Part shown: positions 35,073-44,910 of the stretch, piece by piece
Layout of the letters: each line of letters begins with the position of its first letter
Numbering within the stretch: position 1 is the first letter of the stretch
Origin: Gymnopus androsaceus JB14
Lineage: Eukaryota > Basidiomycota > Agaricomycetes > Agaricales > Omphalotaceae
Length of the DNA: 64,000 nt
Direction of reading: 5' to 3'
Assembly: GCA_009733575.1 (NCBI GenBank)
Contig: ML769467.1
Coordinates: 62,001-126,000 of the forward strand
The notes under the pieces: generated by a model
Databases searched by the model: none
What the model was told of the DNA's origin: nothing
Seen by the model: only the letters and a program-made list of their open reading frames with translations
Translations under genes and position numbers: made by a program

Positions 35073-36230
35073 CGTGTAGGGTTTTTTCGCCTGTTTGGGA
35101 CGGCGCAAGTATAATATACTAGTCACATATTGGATGTCAGTGATATTGTACATAGCATAGTAATAATGAAACTTTTACCAATTATCCACTATTTCGTGTT
35201 CAACTCTTCGCTTCTCATTGATTTTATTGTTGTTTCTATGATAGTGAGATGAGAATAAGAAAAGTACAATGTATTAGAGCTACCGATGGTAATGTGCCAG
35301 ACTCTTGAGATGATTGGCTTCCTTCTTTGCGGCTGCAGAACCGTATTTCTTGCATCGGGCCATGGAAGTTCGAGATAATATCCTAGTTGGCCTTTCGTAA
35401 AATTAGTGTTCCGCTTGACCTTTTCAATCCCAAGTTGTCTGCACCCTTTTTCAAGCGGATTTCATTCCGATTCTGGTAGTATAAATTGTTTTTTGAACTC
35501 ATTGTTGAGTGCGTTAATATTCACCAAACACCTTGAAAATCAGTGAGCCGTAAGCCGGAAACCGAGGACTTTTGATTAAGCGCTATGAATGTCACGACAG
35601 GCGCCTACAACTTTCTCTTTTGCATCTATCGTTCTATCTATCCCCTCACCATAGCCGTGTCAGATAATGAAAAATGGATAAAGATTTCAATTCGCAAGCA
35701 TTCCAGACGCGCACATACAGTTAGAAGGATTTGTTCTCCATTCTTCAGGCGTAAGGTATGGCACCTGTTCCTCACACCACAGCATGGCTACGATTAGGAA
35801 TTATACCATACTAAATGACATAGTATTATTTTGCTTATGAAAGCTGAGTCTGGGAGCTGCCGAGCGGGTGAAAAGTCCGAATGCGCCCCTGGTTGGAATC
35901 ATTTAAGAAGAAATCAAACAAATGGACTAGACTAGTCTTCATCTCACCCATCGCACAAGTTTTTCATTCGACCATCATGGAGAAAAATAGCTCGTTGACG
36001 ACGTAGGCATATCTCTTCAATATTTCTGTCTAGTCTACTTACCAATTTTTGTCTCCCAGTTCCCCCCAAGCCGACTCGGATATTCGCCATCGTTCTCAAA
36101 CCTTCTCCCCCAAGATCAATCAAACTTCTTCCACAGTCAACTTTCAAAAAGGTGAACGGTGCGTAGAGTGTCGAAGGTTTTACTTATTTTTAAAAAACCT
36201 AATATACTCTCCCTACAGTCATGCCGACAT
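35073..36230. other. KDZ internal stretch without clear gene
   Basis: Contains the 5' flank of the small minus-strand gene and possibly 5' exons of the next plus-strand gene (an open frame with KGER before a splice-like site at 36160-36220). An ORF at 35585-35797 shows no recognised features. Confidence 0.35.
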
Positions 36231-36676
36231 GGACTCGCACCCTGTTATGTCGACTAGTCATACCAGTTCATATGATATTTCTTGCCAGTCCATCGCAAGG
36301 TACCTGGAGAGCGACACTCTTCTGTACCTTGCAGATTGCCCAGTTCTCACTCCCTCCCAATGCATCATTGAAGGCATTAGCCCGGGATCATACAGGGATA
36401 CTCTCATTCTCCGAATTTTACGTGCTGGACATTGAGATAACGTTTTCCTCTATGTTCGTGAGCAACGTCCAGACTTGTGGAGGAGACATCAAGCGGTGCA
36501 GGAGAATGCTCAACAGGTTACATCGGCAATGCAACGCATGGACAGGTAAGTGCTCATCAACATTCTTAGCTGCAAGTATCTAAACAAATTTTATTTGCAG
36601 GCTTTACACTACACTACTTGTAGCAATGGATCATGAAGAGGAAGCGTTGGACTCCGAGACTGAGGAGGTTGATTAG
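36231..36676 (+). CDS. Small uncharacterised KDZ cargo gene
   Basis: ATG at 36231 (MDSHPVMSTSHTSSYD). A frame change near 36420-36440 implies an intron there. The next coding segment reads LYVREQRPDLWRRHQ and QQVTSAMQRMD up to 36545, followed by a GTAAGT intron and a last exon ending in an acidic tail (MDHEEEALDSETEEVD) at TAG 36674-36676. About 130 residues, no recognised domain. Exon 1 may lie further upstream. Confidence 0.4.
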
Positions 36677-36770
36677 TACTTATTGATAACCCTTAGCGTA
36701 ACGGGACATCGGCGCCCAGGCCACAATGTCATTATACTCACATGGCGCAGTTTTTGTACCCACTGATCAA

Positions 36771-36863
36771 GGCCTCATGGCTCAAAGGTTGAGCACCAGG
36801 TAATCATGCATGTATAGACTTGTGCTTACCTGGAGGGGCTCGGTTCAATTCCGAGTGGGGCCA
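36771..36863 (+). tRNA. tRNA-like unit with an insert in the anticodon loop, inside the KDZ element
   Basis: Folds as a cloverleaf: acceptor GGCCTCA with TGGGGCC (7 bp, one G-U), D-stem GCTC/GAGC with a loop holding GG, T-arm CTCGG-TTCAATT-CCGAG (perfect), and discriminator A. The A-box-like TGGCTCAAAGGTTG and B-box-like GGTTCAATTCC sit at normal places, and T5 runs follow from about 36876, fitting RNA polymerase III termination. The anticodon arm is odd: CCAGGTA/TACCTGG can pair for 7 bp around about 24 bases. If an intron sits in the loop, CAT (36805-36807, methionine) preceded by T is the likely anticodon. It could be a tRNA pseudogene or a SINE head. Confidence 0.5.
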
Positions 36864-37006
36864 TCACTTATAGACTTTTTGGTTACGTTTTTCCTATTTA
36901 ATTTTATGTACTTATCAAAAATGTTTGATTTTTTTATTGGATTATATTAGATCTTCCTCATGTAAGATCTCTGCCACTCTTCATCCACGACTGCTTTGAA
37001 TTTGCC

Positions 37007-37516
37007 ATGGCAGGCTACCTCGACTACTGGTGCAGCCTAGAGATCACTGGCTCAGCTGAACGCGACTCTCTCACTGCTGCCCTCGAAACCGAATTTGAAG
37101 ATGTCGATCATATTGTGAATTGCTTAGCAGAAGAGCGAGAGAAACGACATAGAGAAATCGCGCCGGAGTTGATTTCTATTGAAGCCAGAGTATAGTATGT
37201 ACAGTTTATTTTTTAAAACCTCACAAGCTGATTCCTGTTGTAGCTCAGCTCTGTGCGATGAAGCTTCTAGTTGTGGGCATTCCTTGACCCTTCAATTCCA
37301 GGAAAAGTTGCGCGAGACAGCTCATGCAAAGGCAATAAATATTTGGGAGACAAGAGAGCGAGAGCGTGCCCGCGCTCGAACCAAAGCCAGACAGCGTGAG
37401 CTTGCGGCAGAGCGAGAGCTCAATGGTGACAAGACCAGGTAGGTTTCTATGGGCACTTTCAGTATCCGTTGTTGCTGATTATTGAAATTGAACTCAGAGA
37501 GGGTCCACGCAAATAG
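37007..37516 (+). CDS. Small coiled-coil KDZ cargo protein
   Basis: Exons 37007-37194, 37244-37438 and 37498-37516 give 133 residues with consistent phases. The N-terminal half is acidic (LETEFEDVDHIVNCLAEERE). The C-terminal half is a long charged helix (WETRERERARARTKARQRE, LAAERELNGD) that should form a coiled coil or bind nucleic acid. Family not recognised. Confidence 0.5.
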
Positions 37517-37899
37517 CCACAGGCTACCTACGAAGCTGACATGCGGCGACATCTTGAGCTGCGGGCCCAAGCTGAGATTTTTCTCTTGGAGCAGACCTTG
37601 CGCCAATGCAGGAACAATTAGCGTATTCTAATTTGTGTATACCTTCGTTATTGGTTTAAAAACTCAGAACTGTACTGCAATCAGATTATAACATTTCATT
37701 TCCTGATAGCGGCCTCCGGTTAGTCTGAGAAATGTATGATGGGTGAAATTTTCTCTCCGTTCAATTTCTCTTCTTGATCACCACCCAAATCTCAAGTGAA
37801 TGCCCGACATTCTCCAGCTGTAGGTGGTTTATTTTTCTTGCCGCATGTCATTCAGTACTCAAGACCCAGTGTAGTATTCAACGTCTTCCAGGAAAAGCT

Positions 37900-38371
37900 A
37901 TGAATTCGCCGACTGCAACAGAAGAGGGGTCAGGGAGGGAAAGGGAGTGCCAATTGGTATTGCACGGACTGAACTGCCATGCCCATCAATTGCCGTGCCC
38001 CTACCAGTTGCAAGGACAAATCGACGGGGAAAATGTCGAAAGAATTTGGGCTACATACGCTTCGGAGCGCGTTGAGATACAGCTCTACGAAGCCAGGATA
38101 CAACGCTTAGCCCTCATACATGCATTGTCCACCTCGAACTCAATTTCTCAATGGAACCCGCAGGAGTTGAGGGTTATTCAGGTTGAATTGAGTCACTACC
38201 TTAGGTCCATTGCTGTCAGGACTGATACTCAAGAGGAACGGTATGTTTTATGCCACCAGTCCACAAACCTTGACTCACACACTTCACCCTAGGATGCATC
38301 GGATTCAATATTATCCCGAAGATAGCGCTGAGGAGGGTGCGGGGCTACCTCTAGGCTGTACTCTGTCTTAG
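37900..38371 (+). CDS. Small uncharacterised KDZ cargo gene
   Basis: ATG at 37900; exon 1 ends near 38240 before GTATGT, exon 2 begins after CCCTAG near 38294 and ends at TAG 38369-38371. About 138 residues: a glutamate-rich start (TEEGSGRERE), a cysteine/histidine stretch (HGLNCHAHQLPCPYQ), a helical centre (IWATYASERVEIQLYEARI) and an acidic end (YYPEDSAEEGAG). Family not recognised. It converges with the TET/JBP gene, stops 137 bp apart. Confidence 0.45.
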
Positions 38372-38507
38372 CTCGTGTTCATTCATAACTGTGTTCATTC
38401 ATGTAATTTCAGTGTTTATTATACTTAAGCACTTCTTGAATTCAATCGTAAACGTATCATATTTCACTTGGGAAGGTATATGTACAATCAGATTGAGGAA
38501 ACAAAAA

Positions 38508-40052
38508 CTACCACACACGATAACCATGCAACGCTTTTTTCCATCGGGTTCTGCGCGCCGCTACTAATGCCTCTTTTGCTTTGGGATCCATTCCATCCAA
38601 AATATCAACGTCGTTGCGGAAGCCATTCTCCACAAAGCGGGACAGCGCGGCAGCAGAATACTGGGTTATCGAGTACCGGTTTCCACCGGGCTGAATGGGA
38701 AGATTTGAATGTACGATCAGGGCAGAAGGGAGGAGAATTGTACAACCTGGAGGGAAACGAACAATCAACCCCAAGTTCCACAAGACTAATTCGCCACTGC
38801 ATGTGCTATTGAATGGCCCCAAAGAAGTAACAGCACAGCTGGCAGGAGCTCGGTTGTGGGAATCAATATGAATATCTGTGATGGATTGTGGTCCGAAATT
38901 GATAGTAGTCGCCGCGAAAACCGATTTATCAAAGTTCCGCCGGAGAGAAGGTTTCCAACGGCGCAAAGCCTCATCGTTTTCCTTGAATTCCTGATACATG
39001 CTGGGGCAGTATCGCTTGTAAGAGGCGTTCGCAATGCCGGAGAGGCGTTGGACTGCAGGATTGGCGAGGATGGAAGTCAGGACCCTGAAATTGCGTATGC
39101 TGTGTTGTGTGTTGGAAGGTTCCACCTATGGGGTTAGATTAATATCATGGGATAGCAAAAGTAAGAGGAAAGGTACCTGTCCGCCGCCATGTGAATAACC
39201 AATGGCCTCCGCTGCAAAGTTCCCCCGACTATGGTCCAACTGGTCTGGGCGGAAGTTGCAAGAGACCCTACCTTTCTCAATTACCAGTGCAGCTTCTGCG
39301 TGAACCTTTGGCCAGTTGGGATTGTGAGGAGCGCCAATGAGGTGAACCATCCCACGTCTGGACCTATCGCAGAGAACGACGTTATGCCTGATTAGGGAAA
39401 AAAGGAAAACAAACAATCGCACGCGTCAATGTATAACAGTGATGGATGAAAAGTCGAAAACTCACGACCCGTCCCAGTCCAGGTAGCGCATCCAGGGAAG
39501 CCCAAAGATTTCCTCGCATGACAGTCCGGCATACTCTTCAAATCCAGTTTTCCGGACTCCCTGCCAGCCAGTACTCAACACTGGCATGGTAGCCGCATCG
39601 TAGTCAAGAGTTATGACCTCAGCCTCGTTGCAGTGACGCTCGCCGATTGATTTACTGTAAGGCTCACTGCCCCTGGCTTTTGTGCGTTTCTCAAGGCGTC
39701 GATGTTTTTTATACGCTTGCTTCTGAAGTGTTTTGTGATCAACTGATTTGCGTTTAAGACTATCTATACCGGTACGTTCGTGATCAAGGGAGGATGAGTC
39801 AGATTCGGAATCAGTGAGTTCAGGCAGATCGCCCTCGAAATATATTCCATGCATCCCATTGCCAGTAATTTCGTCATCTAAATCCTCCAACTCCTCTGCG
39901 CACAAGTCTTTCTCTGAGCGTGGCGCTGTTGAATCGTCGGATTCATACCCCCTCTCCTTGTGAGCTTGGAAAAGTGATTCAAGGTCTATATTCAAGATAA
40001 CCGCCTTCTGGAATGTGACCTTGATGTGGCGAGAGGAATTAGGAGGCCCCAT
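38508..40052 (-). CDS. TET/JBP-family 2-oxoglutarate/Fe(II) dioxygenase carried by the KDZ element
   Basis: Exons 40052-39466, 39363-39177 and 39125-38508 give 463 residues with correct phases. The N-terminal 150 residues are acidic then basic (SLKRKSVDHK, KKHRRLEKRTK). The double-stranded beta-helix follows in the C-terminal half: the iron ligands sit in DIHIDSHN (H-x-D), the distal histidine in LLPSALIVHSN, and the 2-oxoglutarate-binding arginine in GNRYSITQYS. GELVLWNLGLIVRFPPGC between them is typical of the mushroom TET/JBP branch. Enzymes of this family oxidise 5-methylcytosine (fungal members give 5hmC and further products). All catalytic residues are present and no stop or frameshift is seen, unlike the neighbouring transposase. 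Confidence 0.88.
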
Positions 40053-40491
40053 AGTCTAAAAAAGGTGGTAATTAGCGTAGAATAGGGGTAGGACAAAAAA
40101 CCAGTGAAGAAGGAATGAGAGCCATGGCTCAGCAATGCCTATGTTCGACTTGTTACCGTAAAGCTTTCTTCACCGCCAGAGACGGCAGCAAATAAACAGC
40201 TTGGCATAGACGGAATCTCAGGCGAGAGGAAGGCTGGTTGCTCAAAAAAAAAGTGAAGAACAACGAAACTTACCTTGAGCGGACGATTGTTATTACGGGA
40301 CCACTATGGATACAGAAACCAGGAAGAGAGGCAACAAGTTGGTGTGGCCCAAGGCCTGGTTGAGTTCAAGTGAAGGTGAAAGTTCGGAAGAAGAATCAAC
40401 AGAACGTGAATCATTATGATTCACGTGGCACAAATGGCGTCACGCGCTATTTACGTTTACTTTTTGCATTCCATTCAGTTCACTTATTTCG
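40053..40491. promoter_or_regulatory. Divergent promoter region between TET/JBP gene and KDZ transposase
   Basis: 439 bp separating two start codons that point away from each other. The arrangement lets one control region, and one methylation state, govern both the oxidase and the transposase. No known motif is claimed. Confidence 0.55.
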
Positions 40492-43400
40492 ATGCCAAAC
40501 ATGGTCAAGATTCAAAAAATCAGCCTTGAGGATTTGGTTAAACCCTCCGTATCCACCCCATTGACCCATCGACCTTCCAAAGCCAGGTCCGGAGGAAATT
40601 CCTCAGCAGCAACAGGCTCCCCAGTATCATCTACTTCTTCCTCAGCTCGCGCGAAGCAGTCAACATCTGCTGGTTCATTAATCTTCAATGCTGCAAAGCC
40701 AAAGGCTCTAAAGCTAGATTTCCCAGACCTTGCATCCTCCGTGAGGGAGGAAGCACGCATCATTTTGGAGATTGACGAGTTGTCGAAAGACGGGCGTCGG
40801 GTCAATAAACGCCCCTTGGATGTCAGCGACCTATCACCTATAAAGAGAAGGCACGAGGGACTTGCCGGGGGCCGTTTGCTTGTTTCCAAGGAGCACTCTG
40901 ACAGTGACTTGAGCGAAACTCTGCTAGGGATCCTTCGTGATTTCAGTGACCAGGGGTTTCAATTGGTCCCCGACTCCCGGGGAATTCCGGACGTCCAGAC
41001 ACTCATCGCTGCAGCTACGGGGACACGGAGTCGAAGGAGATACCTGATGTCTGTAAGTGCTTCCGTTTGATTTTGTTTTGACTCGGACAAAATTATGTTA
41101 TTTTTCCGCAGGACCAACCTTTGCTTGAATGGAGACCTTTTGCCAATGAATATCTCGCGGAGATGATTCGCAATGAAGGGAGGGGAGACAGTGACATTGA
41201 GCTGTGCTATCGCTGCAGTGAAGGAGCTCCACTGTACAGGTGTCTAGATTGTTTTGCGGAAGATCTCGTATGCGCTAAATGCTGTCGCGAGCTTCACATG
41301 GATAGACCTTTGGACAACGTAGAGGTTAGTAATATTCAAAAATGGGCTATATTGATATTGATTTAATAGCAGAAATGGAATGGGATGTTCTTCGAACAAA
41401 TTCGGCTCCGTGACCTTGGAATATTCGTTCAACTAGGTCATTGGGCATTGGAACGTTGTGGCAATCCCAGATTTATCGACGGTTTTACTGTGATTCACAC
41501 CAATGGAATCCACAGTGTGCTTCTGGCTTATTGCGATTGCCCTGGACGGCGTGCTGCGGGCGAATGGCGGCAGCAACTACTGCGCCGCCGTTGGTTCCCT
41601 GCTACTCACATAGACCCTCGAACTGCGGCAACGTACCAAGTCTTGAACACCTTCCATGTCCTTACTCTGCAAGGAAAGGTGACAACGTACGACTTCTACG
41701 CTGGACTGGAGAAATTGACCAATAATGCGGGTTTAGGGGATACCAAGGTTAGCTGCGAAAGACGATGTTTTCTATTTAATTTAATTTTTGCCACCTAGGA
41801 TCAATACAAATCGTTCTTGCGTATGATAAGAGAATGGAGACATCTAAAGATGGCCAAACGCTCTGGGCGCGGTAATGACTCAGAACGCGCACTGTCGGAG
41901 ACTTGTACAGGTGAAATGGGCATAGCTTGCATAGCGTGTCCACGTCCAGGTGTGAATCTGCCCAAGAACTGGCAAGACGCACCTAAAAGTGAACGGTGTG
42001 TACAGAGCCTTGGTTGCCAATCCGTACTGATGGTATGAACTATAGATTTCTCTACTATCTCTTCCTAGCAATCGACGCATGCTTTCGTCTGAAGAGACGT
42101 GTAGTGTCCTCGGAGAAACGCGATCCTGATCTGGACGTGGGTGGGTCGTACTTCACCGAGGACGAGCCTTTTAGGCATTTCCTGTTGGGTGTAACAGACC
42201 AAAGAGAGGTGAGATTTCATTAGAATTCCGAGTATTCTCGCCACTGAGCAAAAAGTACAGATGTCCACCTGTACTGGGCTGGTGGCATTGGATCATGCCA
42301 ACACGAAATATTCCAGGGGTTACGCTACTACTGGCGTAGGAGTGGGTGTGTGCGCCCGTCACGAATTTATACAAAGGAACAGTGCAGTAGATCTACAGAA
42401 GGGAGAACGGTACGCAATAGTTTGTTTATTTGTTGTTAATCTCATTTTATCTTTGACTAGGTACGCGAACATGGAATATGCCTACACATCGCTGCTACGC
42501 CACCATGACTCCTCACTCAAGAAAGTCACATCATACGACATCGTTTGCCAGTGGTCAAAAAACCTGATTTCACGAGTCAAGGCCCTTCCCTCACTTGTTC
42601 GAACCGATCTTGAGCAACAGGACACGCGTTTTGTCATCCCGAAACTTCATATTCACGGTCATCAGGTGTCATGCCAGCTGGGATACTCGCTGAACTGGCT
42701 ACCGGGCGCTGCGCGAACAGATGGTGAAGGTATCGAGCGTCCATGGGCTCATATGGGTCCCATTGCAACCAGTACTCGCGATATGGGTCCCGGAGCACGG
42801 CATGGAACCATAAACGACCATTTCGGGCATTGGAACTGGGTTAAGCTGACGCGATTGGGTGAGCAACACCATAGGAATTCAGATTAGTACGGGATACTTA
42901 TCTATGTGGCTATTATAGGGACACTGCTGCGGAAACGTATGAAGACGGCCGTAGATGAACACTGTGTTCACAAAGAAGAGCTAAAGGCCTTCACAGAAGG
43001 GCGTGGTGGGGACGCAGAAGCTTGGTTGAAGACAATATCAGAGTGGGAGGAAGATCAGGAACGACCGGCAGGAGAAAGGGCTGGTTCTTTGAATCCCTAT
43101 GAGATGCCAAAGGGGGGTACGTCTGTTTAGTCCTATTAGTCAGAAAAGTCATAAATCTAATGGGTTCTATAGGCATGAGTGAAAGCGAAGTCCGGTTGAA
43201 GTTAACAGAGCAGGAAGGGAAGCGCGCGGAGGAAGGGACTTTTTCCCTGCACGCCGTTGGACCCAGCGCGTTAATGGCACAACTGCTTGAGGTCCAAGAG
43301 CTCCAGTAAGTTGTGAAGTTGTGGCGGTGTTTGACTAAGGACTGACGGTAGAGATATTGCAGACGACAACTGAAACTGGACGTGGCTGCGAAATCTTTCG

Positions 43401-44611
43401 AAACGGCAGCCCAGAAGACGGTCCTGGTTGAACGACGAACCAAAATCATGCGGTTACTCAGTCGTTTGTGCGCAATTCAGCAAATTTACATGCCAGCTGC
43501 TATAAAATTCCTATCGGATCGACAAGCCAGCGAATCTACCCCAGAACACGCAGAAGACGTGCCCATTATGTTCCCATCCGACCTTCCCATTTCCCAACGC
43601 TGTGAACCCGGTTGCCGCGTTGATTTGACCTCATGTGAAGAGCAGATGCGAGATGCTCAGCTCCGGGCTGCGTTGCTCAACCTCCGAACTCACCTGCATA
43701 TGAAAAGTCGGCTTTTGACTTATCGAACGACAAACGTGAAAGCACAGGGGATGGTAGTGAAATCGCAAACTATATTCAAACGTAACCAATGACAAATTGA
43801 TCTGGATACGGCGAAATATCAGGATGCCTGGCAAGCCATGAAAAAGCTCCGAGGGAAAGATAATGTGGGGTGGAGGAAACTGAAGGCAAGGGATGTGAGA
43901 AGAATGGATGGAGGAGAGGATAAGGCAGTGGGGATACAATGCAAATGGCTTGGGAAGAAGAAGATGGAGGCGTTGAGAGCGGAGGCAAAGGAGGATGCAG
44001 GAAACACTGCAGCTTCAAGTGAAGACGATTCTGATGAGGATAGATCGGATGATACGGGAGGGAATATACAGAACAAGCTGAAGAAGGCCCGTGCTACGGT
44101 GGGCGAAGGTAGAAGGCACGTTTTGTGGATCTGGATGGAGGGTGGAACTGGCGAAGTCGTCGATCAGCAAGTACTGGAGGATATCGTACGAGTCGAATGG
44201 TGTAAATCACATGCGAGATCAGCGAGATGGGGGGAGGAAATCAGACTATTATCTGCTGAGATGGAGCGATGTTTAGCAACGCTGGAGTATAACGCAAAGG
44301 AATGGGAGTGTCGAATGGAGTACTGTGGACCCCTGGCCGCTGGAAAGGACGCGACACATGCGGAGGGGGTTCGAGCTTATGCCTTTTCGCAAGCTAACAT
44401 GTATCGTCGGATCGCCGAAGGTTTCCGGGCAGTTTGAGGAGTCCTTCATGAGGAAAGAGGTTCGTTTGAGGTGGCGGAAGATGATGAAGGTGAAAGAACG
44501 GCTCCAGGGGATAATGATGATGAGATGGATGGAGCATCGGAGGATGAGGAGGAACAACAAGCAGAGGTTGATGGGTGGGACGATATGGCTGATATACCCG
44601 AGGGGATTTAG
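40492..44611 (+). pseudogene. KDZ transposase with CxC cysteine cluster, interrupted by TGA
   Basis: ATG 40492; about ten exons (first 40492-41052, second from 41112). Order: a serine-rich basic N-terminus; a Cys cluster typical of CxC2-type KDZ proteins (CYRCSEGAPLYRCLDC ... CAKCCRELH); HSVLLAYCDCPGR; CIACPRPGVNLP; then the catalytic core with acidic residues in FLAIDACFRLK, TSYDIVCQW and DGEGIERPWA, and IPKLHIHGHQVSCQ between. The C-terminus is acidic (SEDEEEQQAEVDGWDD). TGA at 43790-43792 interrupts the frame between KRNQ and QIDLDTAKYQ and fits CGA to TGA. A second TGA at 44435-44437 follows FRAV, where a tryptophan is usual, and the frame stays open to TAG 44609-44611. A short protein ending at 43789 would still hold the core. 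Confidence 0.88.
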
Positions 44612-44831
44612 TTGTATTCAGAGCGCTTAAATAGAGATAATACTTTTTTGGTCTTTTGGAGCGCTTAAGTTAACTTGCTAATCGAAGCGCTCAAATCAAA
44701 AGAGGCATACCGCATTTGGTACTTAATGTGTGACTACCTAAGGGTTATGCATGGCAGGATGTCAGGCTTATGCACGGCACAGAGGTTATGCACGCAGCCA
44801 GTTAGTAGGTATCATATGTTAAGTACAGCGG
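44612..44831. other. KDZ right subterminal region
   Basis: Contains three copies of a GAGCGCTTAA/AGCGCTCAAA-type word at 44619-44692, alternating in orientation, and two copies of GGTTATGCA at 44741 and 44783. These may be subterminal transposase-binding sites. No gene. Confidence 0.45.
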
Positions 44832-44891
44832 GCACTTGCCCCGTTACTTTGCATTATAGCGTTTAGGGAATTTACCTGCGTACTTTGCATT
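44832..44891. repeat. KDZ terminal inverted repeat, right
   Basis: Reverse complement starts AATGCAAAGTACGC and continues with CCTAAACGCTATAATGCAAA and GGGGCAAGTG, matching the left end at 28777-28836 with a handful of mismatches. Confidence 0.88.
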
Positions 44892-44910
44892 GTGACCACA
44901 ACCACGGGTG

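Larger units (their letters stand above)
28760..44910 (+). mobile_element. KDZ-superfamily DNA transposon (16.15 kb) with cargo genes and a TET/JBP gene
   Basis: Bounded by a probable 9 bp duplication of copia sequence and by inverted repeats of about 60 bp (28777-28836 and 44832-44891). It holds a CxC/KDZ transposase (plus strand), a divergently oriented TET/JBP dioxygenase, at least five more spliced genes on both strands and a tRNA-like unit. KDZ (Kyakuja-Dileera-Zisupton) elements with TET/JBP genes were described for mushroom genomes by Iyer and colleagues in 2014. The transposase has one clear premature stop, so this copy is probably not autonomous now. The 16-19 bp outside the inverted repeats at each end (28760-28776, 44892-44910) are unlike each other. 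Confidence 0.9.

Noticed and set aside
44435..44437. Second TGA in the KDZ transposase as a CpG change
   Set aside because: The family usually has tryptophan here, which would need TGG to TGA outside CpG; it may also be the true end of the protein.
28769..44899. GTAAGTTT and GTGACCAC directly outside the KDZ inverted repeats as target duplication
   Set aside because: They do not match. CCAAACTCA further out matches exactly and restores the copia frame.
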